A DNA stretch of 64,000 bases from Flavobacterium chungbukense (GCF_020805785.1 NZ_JAJGZV010000003.1:310001-374000); one strand, 5' to 3'. Positions 53,161 to 62,999 are shown, counted from the stretch's first letter. Program-made: numbers and translations. Notes: generated by a model not told the origin, from the letters alone.

Positions 53161-53772
53161 TTATTTGTCTAAAGCAAATCTTCTAGCAACTTCAGTCCAG
53201 TTAATTACACTGAAGAAAGCTTCAATATAATCTGGTCTTCTGTTTTGGTAGTTTAAGTAGTAAGCGTGCTCCCAAACATCCATTCCTAAGATTGGAGTTC
53301 CACCGTTACCAGCAACTTCTGGCATTAATGGATTATCTTGATTTGGAGTACCTACAACTTCTAATCTTCCTCCTTTTTGAACTGTTAACCAAGCCCATCC
53401 TGAACCAAATTGTGTAGCTCCAGCTTTAGCAAATTTTGCTTTAAATTCTTCAAATGATCCGAAAGAAGATTCAATTGCTGCTAATAAATCACCTGTTGGC
53501 AATCCTCCTCCGTTTGGAGACATTACAGTCCAGAATAAATTGTGGTTGTAAAAACCTCCACCATTGTTACGAACAGCTGCGTTAGATTTATCTAAGTTGA
53601 TTAAGATATTTTCGATTGTTTTTCCTTCTAAATCTGTTCCAGCAATTGCTGCATTTAGATTTGTAGTATATGCATTGTGGTGCTTTGTATGATGGATTTC
53701 CATTGTACGCGCATCAATATGTGGTTCTAATGCATCGTATGCATAAGGTAATTGTGGTAATTCAAAAGCCAT
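53161..53772 (-). CDS. Superoxide dismutase (Fe/Mn)
   Basis: This 203-residue cytoplasmic enzyme dismutates superoxide. The metal ligands are H27 in [12 protein letters not shown], the His in FYNHNLFW, and Asp and His in [26 protein letters not shown] is also conserved. Length is standard. Metal preference (Fe, Mn or cambialistic) cannot be fixed reliably by eye. A -7 box TAAATTTG lies on the minus strand at 53817-53810. The gene converges on the small RNA array. Confidence 0.96.
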   Translation of the reverse strand: MAFELPQLPYAYDALEPHIDARTMEIHHTKHHNAYTTNLNAAIAGTDLEGKTIENILINLDKSNAAVRNNGGGFYNHNLFWTVMSPNGGGLPTGDLLAAIESSFGSFEEFKAKFAKAGATQFGSGWAWLTVQKGGRLEVVGTPNQDNPLMPEVAGNGGTPILGMDVWEHAYYLNYQNRRPDYIEAFFSVINWTEVARRFALDK

Positions 53773-53912
53773 GATATTTCTAATTTTTATGGTTTATAAT
53801 AATTTATCCCAAATTTAGACATTTAACTTTGGAATTGAAAATACTATTTCGTTATAATTCGATTAAATTAACTGATAATTTATTTTTTTATTAGATAAAC
53901 GACTGTAAATCT

Positions 53913-54539
53913 TTATTTTCCATTAAAAGTTGTCATTGTATTTTCTAAACCAGCGGTTCCAAAAGTTCTAATAATTTCTGCTGAAATTTCTAAGCGCTCT
54001 GTTAGTTTTGCTTCTTCTTCTGCATTCCACTCTCCTAAAACATAATCTATCTGTTGCCCTTTTTTGAATTGATCACTTATACCAAATCTATAACGGGTAT
54101 AATTTTGAGTATTCAAAATAAGATTAATGTTTTTAAGTCCATTATGCCCACCGTCACTTCCTTTTGGTTTGATTCTTATTGTTCCAAATGACAGGTTTAA
54201 ATCGTCTGTAATGACCAAAATATTTTCTAATGGAATATTTTCTTTGTCCATCCAGTATTTTACTGCTTTACCGCTTAAATTCATATAAGTATTTGGTTTT
54301 AAAAGAAAAAATGTTCTTCCTTTAAACTTATATTCTGCTAACGATCCTAATTTTACGGTTTCAAACGAAAGGCTTTCTTTTCTTGCCAAAAAATCAAGCA
54401 CTTTAAACCCAATATTATGTCTTGTGTTTACGTATTCGGCTCCGATATTCCCTAAACCGACTATTAAGTATTTCTTCATATTATCTATGTTCTCTTCTTT
54501 TTGTGTTGATGAAAACAGTTTTGTTATCCATTTTATCAT
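53913..54539 (-). CDS. pth: Peptidyl-tRNA hydrolase
   Basis: This enzyme releases peptides from prematurely dropped peptidyl-tRNA. The family core starts with KKYLIVGLGNIGAEYVNTRHNIGFKVLD (catalytic His in TRHNIGF), then NTYMNLSGKAV and ITDDLNLSFGTIRIKPKGSDGGHNGLKN. The frame begins at ATG 54539, giving a 20-residue N-terminal extension. The ATG at 54479 gives the standard family start and could be the true one. The upstream spacer is rich in repeat fragments. Confidence 0.94.
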   Translation of the reverse strand: MIKWITKLFSSTQKEENIDNMKKYLIVGLGNIGAEYVNTRHNIGFKVLDFLARKESLSFETVKLGSLAEYKFKGRTFFLLKPNTYMNLSGKAVKYWMDKENIPLENILVITDDLNLSFGTIRIKPKGSDGGHNGLKNINLILNTQNYTRYRFGISDQFKKGQQIDYVLGEWNAEEEAKLTERLEISAEIIRTFGTAGLENTMTTFNGK

Positions 54540-54600
54540 GTTTGCAAAAATAGAGTTAATTTGGCAATTAGAAAATGTGTCAATTAGATAATTATTTACT

Positions 54601-54746
54601 GGTCGAGATTTAACCGCAAAGTTCGCAAAGGTCGCTACGAAAATGTCTCTCGCAGATTTAGCGGATTTTTTATTGTTAGGCTAAGCGTAGTCGAAGCTCT
54701 CCAGTAATAAAAACTTAGAACCTTAGTACCTCAGCATCTTAGAACC
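54601..54746. repeat. Mosaic of intergenic repeat fragments
   Basis: This stretch contains CCGCAAAGTTCGCAAAGG (the GCAAAG family), a CGCAGATTTAGCGGA piece, and AACTTAGAACCTTAG words that recur near 58871. No complete palindrome is formed, so it looks like decayed or overlapping insertions. Confidence 0.6.
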
Positions 54747-54749
54747 TCA

Positions 54750-54788
54750 AAAAAAAAACCCCAATCGTAAGATTGAGGCTTTTTTTTT
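54750..54788. terminator. Terminator of rplY
   Basis: CCCCAATC and GATTGAGG (54759-54766, 54771-54778) form a stem with a GTAA loop. It is flanked by A- and T-runs, just after the rplY stop on the minus strand. Confidence 0.88.
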
Positions 54789-54801
54789 GAGCTGAAAAAA
54801 A

Positions 54802-55413
54802 TTATTTTTTCTTTCCTTTTGCAGGAGCTTTTGCAGCTTTTGCAGCTTCTTGAGCAGCTTTCATAGCAGCACGAGAAATTCTTACTTGAGCAACAACAGT
54901 GTTGTCTGGGTGCATAATTTTGTATTCTGGAGCACCAACTTTAGTAACATATAATTTGTTACCCATTTCAAGTGGAGTAATATCAGCTTCAACAAAATCA
55001 GGAAGATTTGCTGGTAAAGCTTTAACTTTTAATTTACGTTGGTTCAAACGTAAAACACCACCTGCAAGAACACCTTTAGATGTACCAACGATTTTCACAG
55101 GAACTTCCATTGTGATTTCTTTATCATCAAATAATTGGAAGAAGTCAATGTGTAAAATTTTGTCTGATACTGGGTGAACTTGGATATCTTGCAAAATTGC
55201 ATTGAATGATTTTCCTTTTCCAAGCTCAATCACAACTGTGTGTGCGTTTGGAGTGTAAACCAAGTTTTTGAACGCTGCAGCGTCTGCTGAGAAGTGTACT
55301 GCCTGATTTCCTCCGTATAACACGCAAGGAACCGCTCCAGCATTACGTAAGGCTTTAGTTGACACTTTGCCCACGCTTTCTCTTTCTGATCCTTTAATTG
55401 TAATCGATTTCAT
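54802..55413 (-). CDS. rplY: 50S ribosomal protein L25 (CTC form)
   Basis: This 203-residue ribosomal protein binds 5S rRNA. It has the N-terminal L25 beta-barrel ([32 protein letters not shown]), the CTC-type C-terminal domain with [25 protein letters not shown], and a basic Ala/Lys-rich tail ending PAKGKKK. The long two-domain form is normal for Bacteroidota. It lies downstream of prs, the widespread prs-rplY-pth order. Confidence 0.96.
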   Translation of the reverse strand: MKSITIKGSERESVGKVSTKALRNAGAVPCVLYGGNQAVHFSADAAAFKNLVYTPNAHTVVIELGKGKSFNAILQDIQVHPVSDKILHIDFFQLFDDKEITMEVPVKIVGTSKGVLAGGVLRLNQRKLKVKALPANLPDFVEADITPLEMGNKLYVTKVGAPEYKIMHPDNTVVAQVRISRAAMKAAQEAAKAAKAPAKGKKK

Positions 55414-55452
55414 TGTAAAAAAATATAGTTATTAATATAAATATTCTAATTT

Positions 55453-55527
55453 GCTGTAAGCTTTAAGCAATATGCTTTAGGCTTTTTTTATGCAAAGTGA
55501 ATAAGCTTAAGGCTTAAAGCCTACAGC
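55453..55527. repeat. Intergenic palindrome (GCTTTAAGC family)
   Basis: The arms at 55453-55468 and 55512-55527 match at 15 of 16 positions, with extra copies of the AAGCTTAAGGC word between. It separates prs and rplY within an otherwise conserved operon. Confidence 0.82.
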
Positions 55528-55536
55528 TTACTGCTT

Positions 55537-56478
55537 TTACATAATGAATTTTCCACTGATGGAATTGTTGTGATGAACCATCTGCATAACCTCAGCAAAT
55601 AGAGGCGCACAGCTTACCACTTTTATTTTCTTTGATTCTTTCTTTAAAGGAATAGAATCGGTTACGATTAACTCAGTTAATTTTGAGTTTTCGATTTTTT
55701 CATACGCCCCACCAGATAAAATAGCGTGTGTACAAATTGCTCTTACACTTAGCGCTCCTTTTTCGATCATAAGGTCTGCCGCTTTCGCTAAAGTTCCTCC
55801 TGTATCGATCATGTCGTCTACTAAGATTACGTTACGTCCTTTTACTTCACCAATTAGCTCCATAGTATCGATAACGTTGGCCGCTTTTCTTTGTTTGTAA
55901 CAGATTACTACATCTGATTCTAAAAACTTAGAGTAAGCATATGCTCTTTTTGAACCTCCCATATCTGGAGATGCAATTGTCAGATTTTCTAATTTTAAAC
56001 TTTCTACATATGGTAAAAAGATAGTAGAGGCAAATAAATGATCTACTGGTTTTTCAAAGAATCCTTGAATTTGATCTGCGTGCAAATCCATTGTCATGAT
56101 TCTTGTTGCTCCTGCAGCTGTTAGTAAATTTGCTACTAGCTTAGCCCCAATCGGCACTCTTGGTTTGTCTTTTCTATCTTGTCTTGCCCAACCAAAATAA
56201 GGCATAACAGCTGTAATATGTCTTGCTGATGCACGTTTTGCTGCATCAATCATTAACAACAATTCCATCAGATTATCTGCACTTGGAAAAGTTGAACATA
56301 CGATGAATACTCGTAAACCTCTAATTGACTCTTCGTAAGATGGCTGAAATTCTCCATCGCTATACGTTGACATCGTTACTTTTCCTAACGGAATTCCGTA
56401 CTCTTTTGCAATTTTTTCTGCAAGATAAACACTTTGTGAACAAGCAAAAATTTTAGCTTCTGGTTCTAGGTGCGACAT
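55537..56478 (-). CDS. prs: Ribose-phosphate pyrophosphokinase
   Basis: This 313-residue enzyme makes PRPP from ribose 5-phosphate and ATP. Key motifs are PYFGWARQDRKDKPRVPIGAKLVANLL (flexible loop and ATP site), DLHADQIQGFF (metal site), and VILVDDMIDTGGTLAKAADLM (PRPP-binding loop). The length is typical. A -7 box TAAATTTG lies on the minus strand at 56608-56601 in the upstream spacer. Its product feeds PurF, also in this window. Confidence 0.97.
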   Translation of the reverse strand: MSHLEPEAKIFACSQSVYLAEKIAKEYGIPLGKVTMSTYSDGEFQPSYEESIRGLRVFIVCSTFPSADNLMELLLMIDAAKRASARHITAVMPYFGWARQDRKDKPRVPIGAKLVANLLTAAGATRIMTMDLHADQIQGFFEKPVDHLFASTIFLPYVESLKLENLTIASPDMGGSKRAYAYSKFLESDVVICYKQRKAANVIDTMELIGEVKGRNVILVDDMIDTGGTLAKAADLMIEKGALSVRAICTHAILSGGAYEKIENSKLTELIVTDSIPLKKESKKIKVVSCAPLFAEVMQMVHHNNSISGKFIM

Positions 56479-56655
56479 TATATTGTTGTTTTTGCTCCGT
56501 TGCTTCTAATGTGATTTTAACTTTATTTTTTCAGATAAATAAAAAACCTTATAAATGCCTCGAATGTAGTTAGTTGTGTGTGCTTCGTTTTAACGAGGTG
56601 CAAATTTATAAAATTTATTGGACACTGAAAGGAAAAATTTAAGTATTTTTAGTAG

Positions 56656-56682
56656 TTGATTTAATTTTATTTTTTACATTTG
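56656..56682 (+). promoter_or_regulatory. Likely tRNA-Leu promoter
   Basis: TTG (56656-56658), 16 bases and TACATTTG (56675-56682) lie upstream of tRNA-Leu. The spacing is one short of the usual range, and the leader would be about 78 bases. Confidence 0.5.
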
Positions 56683-56765
56683 CACCGTGTTAAAGGAATG
56701 ACGCCATTTATGACTTCATTCTATTGCGTTAAAATAATCTCTTTGATTGTTTTTTCGTCTGCTAA

Positions 56766-56845
56766 GCCCGGATGGCGGAATTGGTAGACGCGCTGGTCTC
56801 AAACACCTGTGGGAAACCGTGCCGGTTCGACTCCGGCTCCGGGTA
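56766..56845 (+). tRNA. tRNA-Leu (CAA)
   Basis: This is an 80-nt type-II tRNA. The acceptor GCCCGGA pairs with TCCGGGT (one G-T). The D-arm GGCGGAATTGGTAGACGC is leucine-type, and anticodon CAA is at 56800-56802. The short variable arm is TGGGAAACCGTG, the T arm GCCGG/CCGGC and the discriminator A. One anticodon-stem pair is a T-T mismatch. Confidence 0.93.
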
Positions 56846-56846
56846 C

Positions 56847-56881
56847 ATAAAAAACCTCTTCTTAACGGAAGAGGTTTTTTT
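56847..56881. terminator. Terminator of tRNA-Leu
   Basis: AAAAAACCTCTT and AAGAGGTTTTTT pair around an eight-base loop, followed by T residues, directly after the tRNA. Confidence 0.9.
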
Positions 56882-56894
56882 ATGTCTTTTTTAA

Positions 56895-56970
56895 ACCATA
56901 TAAGTGATTTAAGAAAATATAACCGTGTGATAAATCAATCTATATTAAATGAACATATAACTTATATGGT
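56895..56970. repeat. CCATATAAG-family palindrome overlapping osmC 3' end
   Basis: ACCATATAAGT (56895-56905) and ACTTATATGGT (56960-56970) are the perfect end arms. The interior differs from the other family members. The right arm encodes the last residues and stop codon of the OsmC gene on the minus strand. Confidence 0.85.
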
Positions 56971-57432
56971 GAAAACCTCACAACTCGCCTCATGTAAAAC
57001 AGGAAAATTACACGAATTAGCAATAAAACACAATTGATTTGCTTTTTTATGCAATTCTAAAGCTAATTCTATTTTATCTATTTTTGAGATTTTCACTTTC
57101 GGATATAATCTTGCCTCAACAAAACGACCGCTTCCATCTGGATTTACTTCAAGTGTTGCTTCCGCGTTGTCTGAATATTCCAAAACTTCTATTCCGTTTT
57201 GAGAACAGATGTATAAGTAGGACATCATATGACAGGAAACTAAACTGCTCAACAACAAATCTTCTGGATTATATAATAACGGATCGCCTTTGAAAGCTTT
57301 TGCTGCTGAAACGTCTAAAACTGCTTTTCCTTCAATTTTAATTTGATGGGTTTTACTGTAGAATCTTGAAGATGGATCATCTTGATTTTTGTTTGAAGTC
57401 CAATTTAGTGTCGCTTTGAATAGATGTTTCAT
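56962..57432 (-). CDS. OsmC family protein
   Basis: This 156-residue cytoplasmic protein is of the OsmC/Ohr group, thiol peroxidases for organic hydroperoxides. One redox Cys is visible in the central helix, LLLSSLVSCHMMSYLYICSQNGI, and a second in LCFIANSCNFPVLHEA. The long helix with preceding NPEDLL is typical. The final codons, V-F-T-I-stop, come from the end of a dispersed repeat, so the ancestral C-terminus was probably replaced. It is monocistronic. Confidence 0.9.
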   Translation of the reverse strand: MKHLFKATLNWTSNKNQDDPSSRFYSKTHQIKIEGKAVLDVSAAKAFKGDPLLYNPEDLLLSSLVSCHMMSYLYICSQNGIEVLEYSDNAEATLEVNPDGSGRFVEARLYPKVKISKIDKIELALELHKKANQLCFIANSCNFPVLHEASCEVFTI

Positions 57433-57554
57433 TTTTCTTGCTTTTACTGATGCTAAGTTAAGATTTTATAAACTGCTAATAAATTAATTTCGCAAAGTCA
57501 CAGAGTCGCACCGATTAAGTTCAATCTTTGTTTTAACCGGCGCTTCTACGAAAC

Positions 57555-57590
57555 AAAAAACCTCGAAAGTAATGCTTTCGAGGTTTTTTA
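57555..57590. terminator. Terminator of the ara/mutarotase operon
   Basis: CCTCGAAAG (57561-57569) and CTTTCGAGG (57575-57583) form a perfect stem with a five-base loop and A/T-runs on both sides. It lies downstream of the mutarotase gene on the minus strand. Confidence 0.9.
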
Positions 57591-57622
57591 AAGAACTAAA
57601 CTAATTAACAAATTCTAAAAAA

Positions 57623-58807
57623 TTATTTCTTCACTGAAAACTTAAAAGTTGTTTTCGTTTTATAATTTTCTCCAGGATTTAAAACCGTTGTTGGGAAATT
57701 TTTCTGATTTGGAGAATCTGGATAATGTTCCGTTTCAAGGCACAATCCAGTTCTGTGAGCAAAAGTTCCTCCTTTAGGCGTTGGTAAAGTGCCGTCAAGG
57801 AAATTTCCAGAATAGAACTGAACTCCAGGTTCGTCTGTTGTCATTTCCATCACTCTTCCGCTTGCCGCATGATATACTTTTGCAATGATTGTTTTTCCTT
57901 TCTCAGGATTATTCAATACCCAGCAGTGGTCGTAACCTTTTCCTCTTTCTAACTGCTCATTTTTAACTGCAATATCTTTTCCAATTAATTTTGGCGTTCT
58001 AAAATCGAATGGTGTACCAGCAACATCATCTAATTTTCCTGTTGGAATTAAAGTTGCATCAACTGGAACTAATTTATCTGCATTTAATGTCAATTCGTGA
58101 TCTAAGATTGTTTTTGTAAAATCTCCAGATAAATTGAAATATGAATGTTGTGTCAAATTCACTACTGTTTTCTTGTCAGTTGTAGCTTCATAAAGCACTT
58201 CCAACTGATTGTCGTTCGTCAATGTATACGTCACAAAAACTTTCAAAGTTCCTGGATAACCTTCTTCCATATCTTTACTTACATAAGATAATTTTAAAGT
58301 AGCGGTTTCTCCAGATTTAACCTCATCTGCTTTCCAAACCACATTGAAATATCCTTGTGGCCCGCCGTGTAAAGCGTTTGGTGCATTATTAATTGCTAAT
58401 TGATATTCTTTTCCATCTAATGAAAATTTGCCCTTTGCAATTCGGTTTCCATATCTTCCGATTAAAGCTCCAAAAAACGGATTCGGTTTTTCGTATTGCG
58501 CTAACGAATTGAATCCGATTACTACATTTTCAGAAACACCTTCTTTATTTGGTACTTTTAAATCTGTAATTCTTCCGCCAAAAGTGATGATATCGACTTC
58601 CATCCCATTTTGGTTTTTCAGCTTATAACTTTCAACTTTTTCGCCTTTGGCAGTTGTTCCGTATTCTGATTTATCAATTGTAACTAAAGCTTTTTGATCA
58701 GCCGCAACTTTTTCTGTATCCATTTTTTTATCGTTTTTGCATTGAACCGAAACTGCAGCCACACTTAAAAGGCTTAATCCGAAAACACAACGTTTTAATA
58801 CATTCAT
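57623..58807 (-). CDS. Aldose 1-epimerase (mutarotase), lipoprotein
   Basis: This 394-residue extracytoplasmic lipoprotein has lipobox VQCKN at about residue 23. The galactose-mutarotase fold motifs are GRYGNRIAKGKFSLDGKEYQLAINNAPNALHGGPQGY, the catalytic His in VNLTQHSYFNLSG, and the C-terminal ETEHYPDSPNQKNFPTTVLNPGE with the catalytic Glu. It interconverts sugar anomers, here most likely arabinose released outside the cytoplasm, since it ends the arabinose operon 104 bases after araA. Confidence 0.93.
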   Translation of the reverse strand: MNVLKRCVFGLSLLSVAAVSVQCKNDKKMDTEKVAADQKALVTIDKSEYGTTAKGEKVESYKLKNQNGMEVDIITFGGRITDLKVPNKEGVSENVVIGFNSLAQYEKPNPFFGALIGRYGNRIAKGKFSLDGKEYQLAINNAPNALHGGPQGYFNVVWKADEVKSGETATLKLSYVSKDMEEGYPGTLKVFVTYTLTNDNQLEVLYEATTDKKTVVNLTQHSYFNLSGDFTKTILDHELTLNADKLVPVDATLIPTGKLDDVAGTPFDFRTPKLIGKDIAVKNEQLERGKGYDHCWVLNNPEKGKTIIAKVYHAASGRVMEMTTDEPGVQFYSGNFLDGTLPTPKGGTFAHRTGLCLETEHYPDSPNQKNFPTTVLNPGENYKTKTTFKFSVKK

Positions 58808-58911
58808 AAATATTTTTTTTTTGGTTTGTAAAAAGTAAAATGTTAGATGTTAAAAGCTAAAAGTAGCAAAAAAACTTAGAACCTTAGCCACTTAGTATTT
58901 AGTATCTAAAA

Positions 58912-60420
58912 TTACAATCCGTGTTGAAACAAATGGAAATACGCTTCGTTGGCATTGATTTTATCTTTGAAATCTCTTACCGTAGTTTTTTCATCAATAA
59001 CCAATAATTCGATTCCTGCAATATCAGCGAAATCTTCCATATATTCTGTTGTAATAGATTGGCTGTAAACCGTGTGGTGCGCTCCTCCAGCTAAAATCCA
59101 AGCTGTAGCTGCTACCTCTAAATTTGGTTTACAATCCCATAAAACTCTTGCAACTGGTAATTTTGGTAATTCTGCCATTGGTTTTACTGCTTCAACTTCG
59201 TTTACAATTAAACGGAAACGGGTTCCCATATCAACCAAAGAAACATTGATCGCATCTCCTGCAGGCGAATTAAATACCAAACGAGCTGGATCTTCTTTTC
59301 CTCCAATTCCTAATGGATGCACTTCGCAAGAAGGTTTTCCATCAGCAATAGAAGGACAAATTTCTAACATGTGAGAACCTAAAACATATGATTTTTGTGG
59401 TGTAAAGTGATACGTATAATCTTCCATGAAAGAAGTTCCGCCTTCCAAACCAATACACATTACTTTTAAAGCTCTTACCATTGCAGCTGTTTTCCAGTCT
59501 CCTTCTCCACCAAAACCATAACCATCGGCCATTAATCTTTGTGTTGCAATTCCTGGTAATTGTTTCCAAACTCCAAGGTTTTCAAACGTATCTGTAAAAG
59601 CTCCAAATCCTCCTTCTTCAAGGAAAGCTCTTAATCCTAATTCAATTTTTGCCGCTTCAACTAAAGAACTTCTTTGCGCTCCACCTTCTTTTAAAGAATC
59701 GGTTAAAGTATATGATTGCTCGTAAACTGCTAATAAATCGTTTAATTCCTTGTCAGTTACTTTTTCGATATGTTTCGTAACATCTGAAGAATCATATCCG
59801 TTTACAGACATTCCGAAACGAATTTGAGCTTCCACTTTGTCTCCTTCTGTAACAGCAACTTCACGCATATTGTCTCCAATACGAGCCACTTTTAAGTTTT
59901 GAAGTTCGTCCCATCCTAAGACAACTCTTGACCAGATTCCTAATTGTTTTTGAACTCTTTGATCTTCCCAATGTCCAACTACAACTTTACGTTTTTTACG
60001 TAATCTAGACATAATGAAACCAAATTCACGATCTCCGTGAGCAGATTGGTTTAAGTTCATGAAATCCATATCGATGCTTCCCCATGGAATTTCAGCATTG
60101 TATTGTGTATGTAAATGACACAATGGTTTTTTAAGGATATTCAATCCACCAATCCACATTTTTGCTGGAGAGAAAGTATGCATCCAAGCAATAATTCCGA
60201 TACAGTTTTTAGCAGAATTTGCTGCCAAACAAACATCTAAAATCTGCGAAGGAGATTTCACCACATCTTTATAAACCACTTTTACTGGAATTGAAGACGA
60301 AGCGTCTAATCCTTTTGCAATAATTTGTGAATGTTCTGCTACTTTTCTTAGCGTTTCTTCACCATATAATTCCTGGCTTCCTACTACAAACCATACTTCT
60401 TTTTGAGAAATGTCTATCAT
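58912..60420 (-). CDS. araA: L-arabinose isomerase
   Basis: This 502-residue cytoplasmic enzyme converts L-arabinose to L-ribulose. Motifs are [17 protein letters not shown] at the start, [39 protein letters not shown], and [16 protein letters not shown] with FMEDYTYHF, which contribute metal ligands. The length is standard (E. coli AraA has 500). It lies downstream of araD, with a gene-less repeat element in the spacer, in the araB-araD-araA order. Confidence 0.97.
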   Translation of the reverse strand: MIDISQKEVWFVVGSQELYGEETLRKVAEHSQIIAKGLDASSSIPVKVVYKDVVKSPSQILDVCLAANSAKNCIGIIAWMHTFSPAKMWIGGLNILKKPLCHLHTQYNAEIPWGSIDMDFMNLNQSAHGDREFGFIMSRLRKKRKVVVGHWEDQRVQKQLGIWSRVVLGWDELQNLKVARIGDNMREVAVTEGDKVEAQIRFGMSVNGYDSSDVTKHIEKVTDKELNDLLAVYEQSYTLTDSLKEGGAQRSSLVEAAKIELGLRAFLEEGGFGAFTDTFENLGVWKQLPGIATQRLMADGYGFGGEGDWKTAAMVRALKVMCIGLEGGTSFMEDYTYHFTPQKSYVLGSHMLEICPSIADGKPSCEVHPLGIGGKEDPARLVFNSPAGDAINVSLVDMGTRFRLIVNEVEAVKPMAELPKLPVARVLWDCKPNLEVAATAWILAGGAHHTVYSQSITTEYMEDFADIAGIELLVIDEKTTVRDFKDKINANEAYFHLFQHGL

Positions 60421-60430
60421 TTTGTTATTT

Positions 60431-60573
60431 TTTGTTTCAAGTTTCAGGTTTCACGTTATTGGAATCTGAAAACTCGATTTGTTATATTATTGTTTCTGTT
60501 TTGTTTGTTTCACATTCCAAATTTTACGTCCCAACAACTTGAAACTAAAAAAACCTGAAACCTGAAACAAAGC
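60431..60573. repeat. Gene-less repeat element in the araD-araA spacer
   Basis: The left end (60431-60457) and right end (60536-60573) are inverted repeats of GTTTCA/TGAAAC words with a ~78-base unique centre. Read in reverse complement, the two ends match those of the element around the four-helix-bundle gene at 335-837: 34 of 36 aligned bases at one end by eye. This one carries no ORF. Confidence 0.85.
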
Positions 60574-60575
60574 CT

Positions 60576-61277
60576 TTACTGCCCGTAATACGAATCTTTT
60601 CCGTGTTTACGATTGTAATGTTTCTTAATTAATGAATCTTTTAATCTTGGTGCGTTTGGGTTTATTTGTAAAGTCAAGTACGCCATTTCGGCAACTACTT
60701 CTAAAACTTTACTATTATAAACTGCTTTTGCTGCATTTTTTCCCCATGCAAACGGACCGTGATTTCCAATTAAAATCATTTCTACTTCTTCATAAGAAAG
60801 ATTTTTTTCTTCGAAACAATCTAGAATCTGAATTCCGGTATTGTGTTCGTAGTTTCCTTCAATTAAATGATCTGCCATTGGTGGCGCGCACGGAATATCT
60901 GCTGTTAAATGATCGGCATGCGTGGTTCCGAAAATTGGAATATCTTGCTGAGATTGCGCCCAAGCCACCGAATACGTAGCGTGTGTATGTGCCACTCCTC
61001 CAATATTTGGCCAGTTTTTATATAAATAAGCATGCGTTTTAGTGTCAGATGACGGACGCATTGTTCCTTCGATTACATTATTGTCAAAATCGACAATTAC
61101 GATATCTTCAGGTTTTAAATCTTCGTAAGGAACACCGCTTGGTTTAATAGCAAAAACACCATTTTTTCTGTCCACGGCACTAACGTTTCCAAAAGTATAT
61201 ACCACCAAATTCAATGCATTTAATTGCATGTTGGCTTCGTAACATTCTTGTTTTAAATCTTTATAAAGAGAACTCAT
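60576..61277 (-). CDS. araD: L-ribulose-5-phosphate 4-epimerase
   Basis: This 233-residue class-II aldolase-fold enzyme converts L-ribulose 5-phosphate to D-xylulose 5-phosphate. Motifs are LVVYTFGNVSAVDRKNG, AIKPSGVPYEDL, and the zinc-binding HTHATYSVAWAQ, with ILIGNHGPFAWG supplying a further His. ATG 61277 gives the standard length (E. coli has 231); the upstream GTG does not. Its first 17 bases overlap the 3' end of araB, so translation is coupled. Confidence 0.96.
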   Translation of the reverse strand: MSSLYKDLKQECYEANMQLNALNLVVYTFGNVSAVDRKNGVFAIKPSGVPYEDLKPEDIVIVDFDNNVIEGTMRPSSDTKTHAYLYKNWPNIGGVAHTHATYSVAWAQSQQDIPIFGTTHADHLTADIPCAPPMADHLIEGNYEHNTGIQILDCFEEKNLSYEEVEMILIGNHGPFAWGKNAAKAVYNSKVLEVVAEMAYLTLQINPNAPRLKDSLIKKHYNRKHGKDSYYGQ

Positions 61278-62952
61278 TTTGAGAAATTTTAATAGTTGGA
61301 TCTGCAAAAGCACTCAATTGTTCATATGCTAAAAGCAGTTTATGATAAGCTTCTACTTTGTCTGTCTGAGGGAAATATTCTCCATCAAAATCACTTCCGA
61401 TTTTCTGGCTTGCTTCGATTACGTTTGGATAAATTCCGGCTGCAACGGCTGCGTAGATTGCCGCACCCAAAGCAGGTGTTTGGTCTGAAGCTGCAATTTT
61501 AATTGGCTTGTTTAAAACATTCGCCAAAGTTTGCATGATGAAAGGAGATTTACGAGCAACACCACCAATTCCGATAACGCTGTCAATTTTTACACCTTCT
61601 TCTTCAAAACGATCTACAATTTTCTTTGCTCCAAAACAGATTGCGTTTACCAAAGCTTTGAAAATATGCGGTGCTTTTGTTCCTAAAGAAAGGTTCGAAA
61701 TAGCACTTTTTACTTCCTGATTAGCATCTGGAGTTCTACGTCCGTTAATCCAGTCTAAAGCAATGGGAAGACTTTCTGAAACTGGAATTTTGGCTGCTTC
61801 TTTTGTTAATTCTACAATTAATTTATCGCTGAATTCTTCTCTTAACTGTTCTTTTTGAGCATCATTTAAAAGTGACGAAGAACCTAGTAAATGTTCTGTC
61901 GGCCACATTAATAATTCTTTGTACCAAGCCAATAAATCTCCAAAAGCAGATTGTCCCGCTTCTAAACCAATAAATCCTGGAATAACAGATCCGTCAACTT
62001 GTCCGCAGATTCCGCGAACTGTTTTTGTTCCAACCTCATCATAAGAACCAACTAGAATATCGCAAGTTGAAGTTCCCATAACACGAACCAAAGTATTCTC
62101 TTCGATTTTAGCTCCAACTGCACCAGAATGCGCATCGAAAGTTCCAACAGCCACAACGGTTTCTGTTGAAAGTCCCAAACGATTAGCCCATTCTTGGCTT
62201 AAATTTCCGGCAACTAAATCTGAAGTATACGTTTCATCATATAAGTTTCCGCGAAGTTGAGCCAAATAAGGATGTAATTTTTCTAAGAATTCAACTGGCG
62301 GCAATCCGTTCCAGTCTTCGTGCCACATGGCTTTGTGTCCTGCTGCGCAACGGCTTCTTTTGAACGTTTTTAAATCTTTATCTTCGATTAGCAAATACGT
62401 CATTAAATCGCAATGTTCCATCCAAGTATACGCTGCATTTCTAACAGCTTCGTCTTCTCTTGCAATGTGAAGAATTTTTGCCCAAAACCATTCTGAAGAA
62501 TAAATTCCTCCAACGTATTTTGTCACGTCTTCTCCGCCCCAGCTTACTGCCAGTTCATTGATTTCGTTTGCTTCATTTATCGAAGTATGATCTTTCCATA
62601 AAACCATCATCGCATTTGGATTTTCTTCAAAACCTTTTGTCAATGCCAATGGCGTTCCATCTTTTGTAACTGGAACTGGAGACGATCCCGTTGTATCAAT
62701 ACAAATTCCTTTAACTAAAGAAGGATCAACTTTACTTTCTTTAACTACATTTTGAATGGTTGTTTCCAATCCTTCGATATGGTCCAAAGGATGCTGGCGA
62801 AATTGGTTTGCAGCCGCATCACAATACTGTTTGTTCTTCCATCTTTTGTAATGAGAAACATTGGATGCCAACTCTTGTCCATTTTCAGCGTCTATCAGCA
62901 CCGCGCGAACAGAATCTGTTCCGTAGTCCAATCCTATTACATAATTTTTCAT
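61261..62952 (-). CDS. araB: Ribulokinase
   Basis: This 563-residue FGGY-family kinase phosphorylates L-ribulose. It has the N-terminal phosphate motif VIGLDYGTDSVRAVLIDAENG, the substrate segment GICIDTTGSSPVPVTKDGTPLAL, the catalytic-Asp region VAVGTFDAHSGAVGAKIE, and the ADP-binding VIGIGGVARKSPFIMQTLANVL. The length is typical of AraB (about 560) and longer than xylulokinases. It is first in the operon, with a promoter box and an inverted repeat upstream. Confidence 0.95.
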   Translation of the reverse strand: MKNYVIGLDYGTDSVRAVLIDAENGQELASNVSHYKRWKNKQYCDAAANQFRQHPLDHIEGLETTIQNVVKESKVDPSLVKGICIDTTGSSPVPVTKDGTPLALTKGFEENPNAMMVLWKDHTSINEANEINELAVSWGGEDVTKYVGGIYSSEWFWAKILHIAREDEAVRNAAYTWMEHCDLMTYLLIEDKDLKTFKRSRCAAGHKAMWHEDWNGLPPVEFLEKLHPYLAQLRGNLYDETYTSDLVAGNLSQEWANRLGLSTETVVAVGTFDAHSGAVGAKIEENTLVRVMGTSTCDILVGSYDEVGTKTVRGICGQVDGSVIPGFIGLEAGQSAFGDLLAWYKELLMWPTEHLLGSSSLLNDAQKEQLREEFSDKLIVELTKEAAKIPVSESLPIALDWINGRRTPDANQEVKSAISNLSLGTKAPHIFKALVNAICFGAKKIVDRFEEEGVKIDSVIGIGGVARKSPFIMQTLANVLNKPIKIAASDQTPALGAAIYAAVAAGIYPNVIEASQKIGSDFDGEYFPQTDKVEAYHKLLLAYEQLSAFADPTIKISQNEFSL

Positions 62953-62976
62953 TCTACTTTAATTTTAAAATATTGA

Positions 62977-62984
62977 CAAATATA
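62977..62984 (-). promoter_or_regulatory. -7 box of the ara operon
   Basis: TATATTTG on the minus strand, 24 bases upstream of the araB ATG. A minus-strand TTG at 63010-63008 is 23 bases away and lies inside the inverted repeat at 63000-63020. Confidence 0.6.
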
Positions 62985-62999
62985 GATATAAATAATTCA

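Noticed and set aside
52987..53172. Plus-strand open frame across sRNA copy 4
   Set aside because: It starts within the RNA and reads through its terminator into the sod terminator; low-complexity Lys/Phe composition.
61261..62952. Xylulokinase instead of ribulokinase
   Set aside because: Length near 560 residues and overlap with araD, followed by araA, fit AraB; xylulokinases are shorter.
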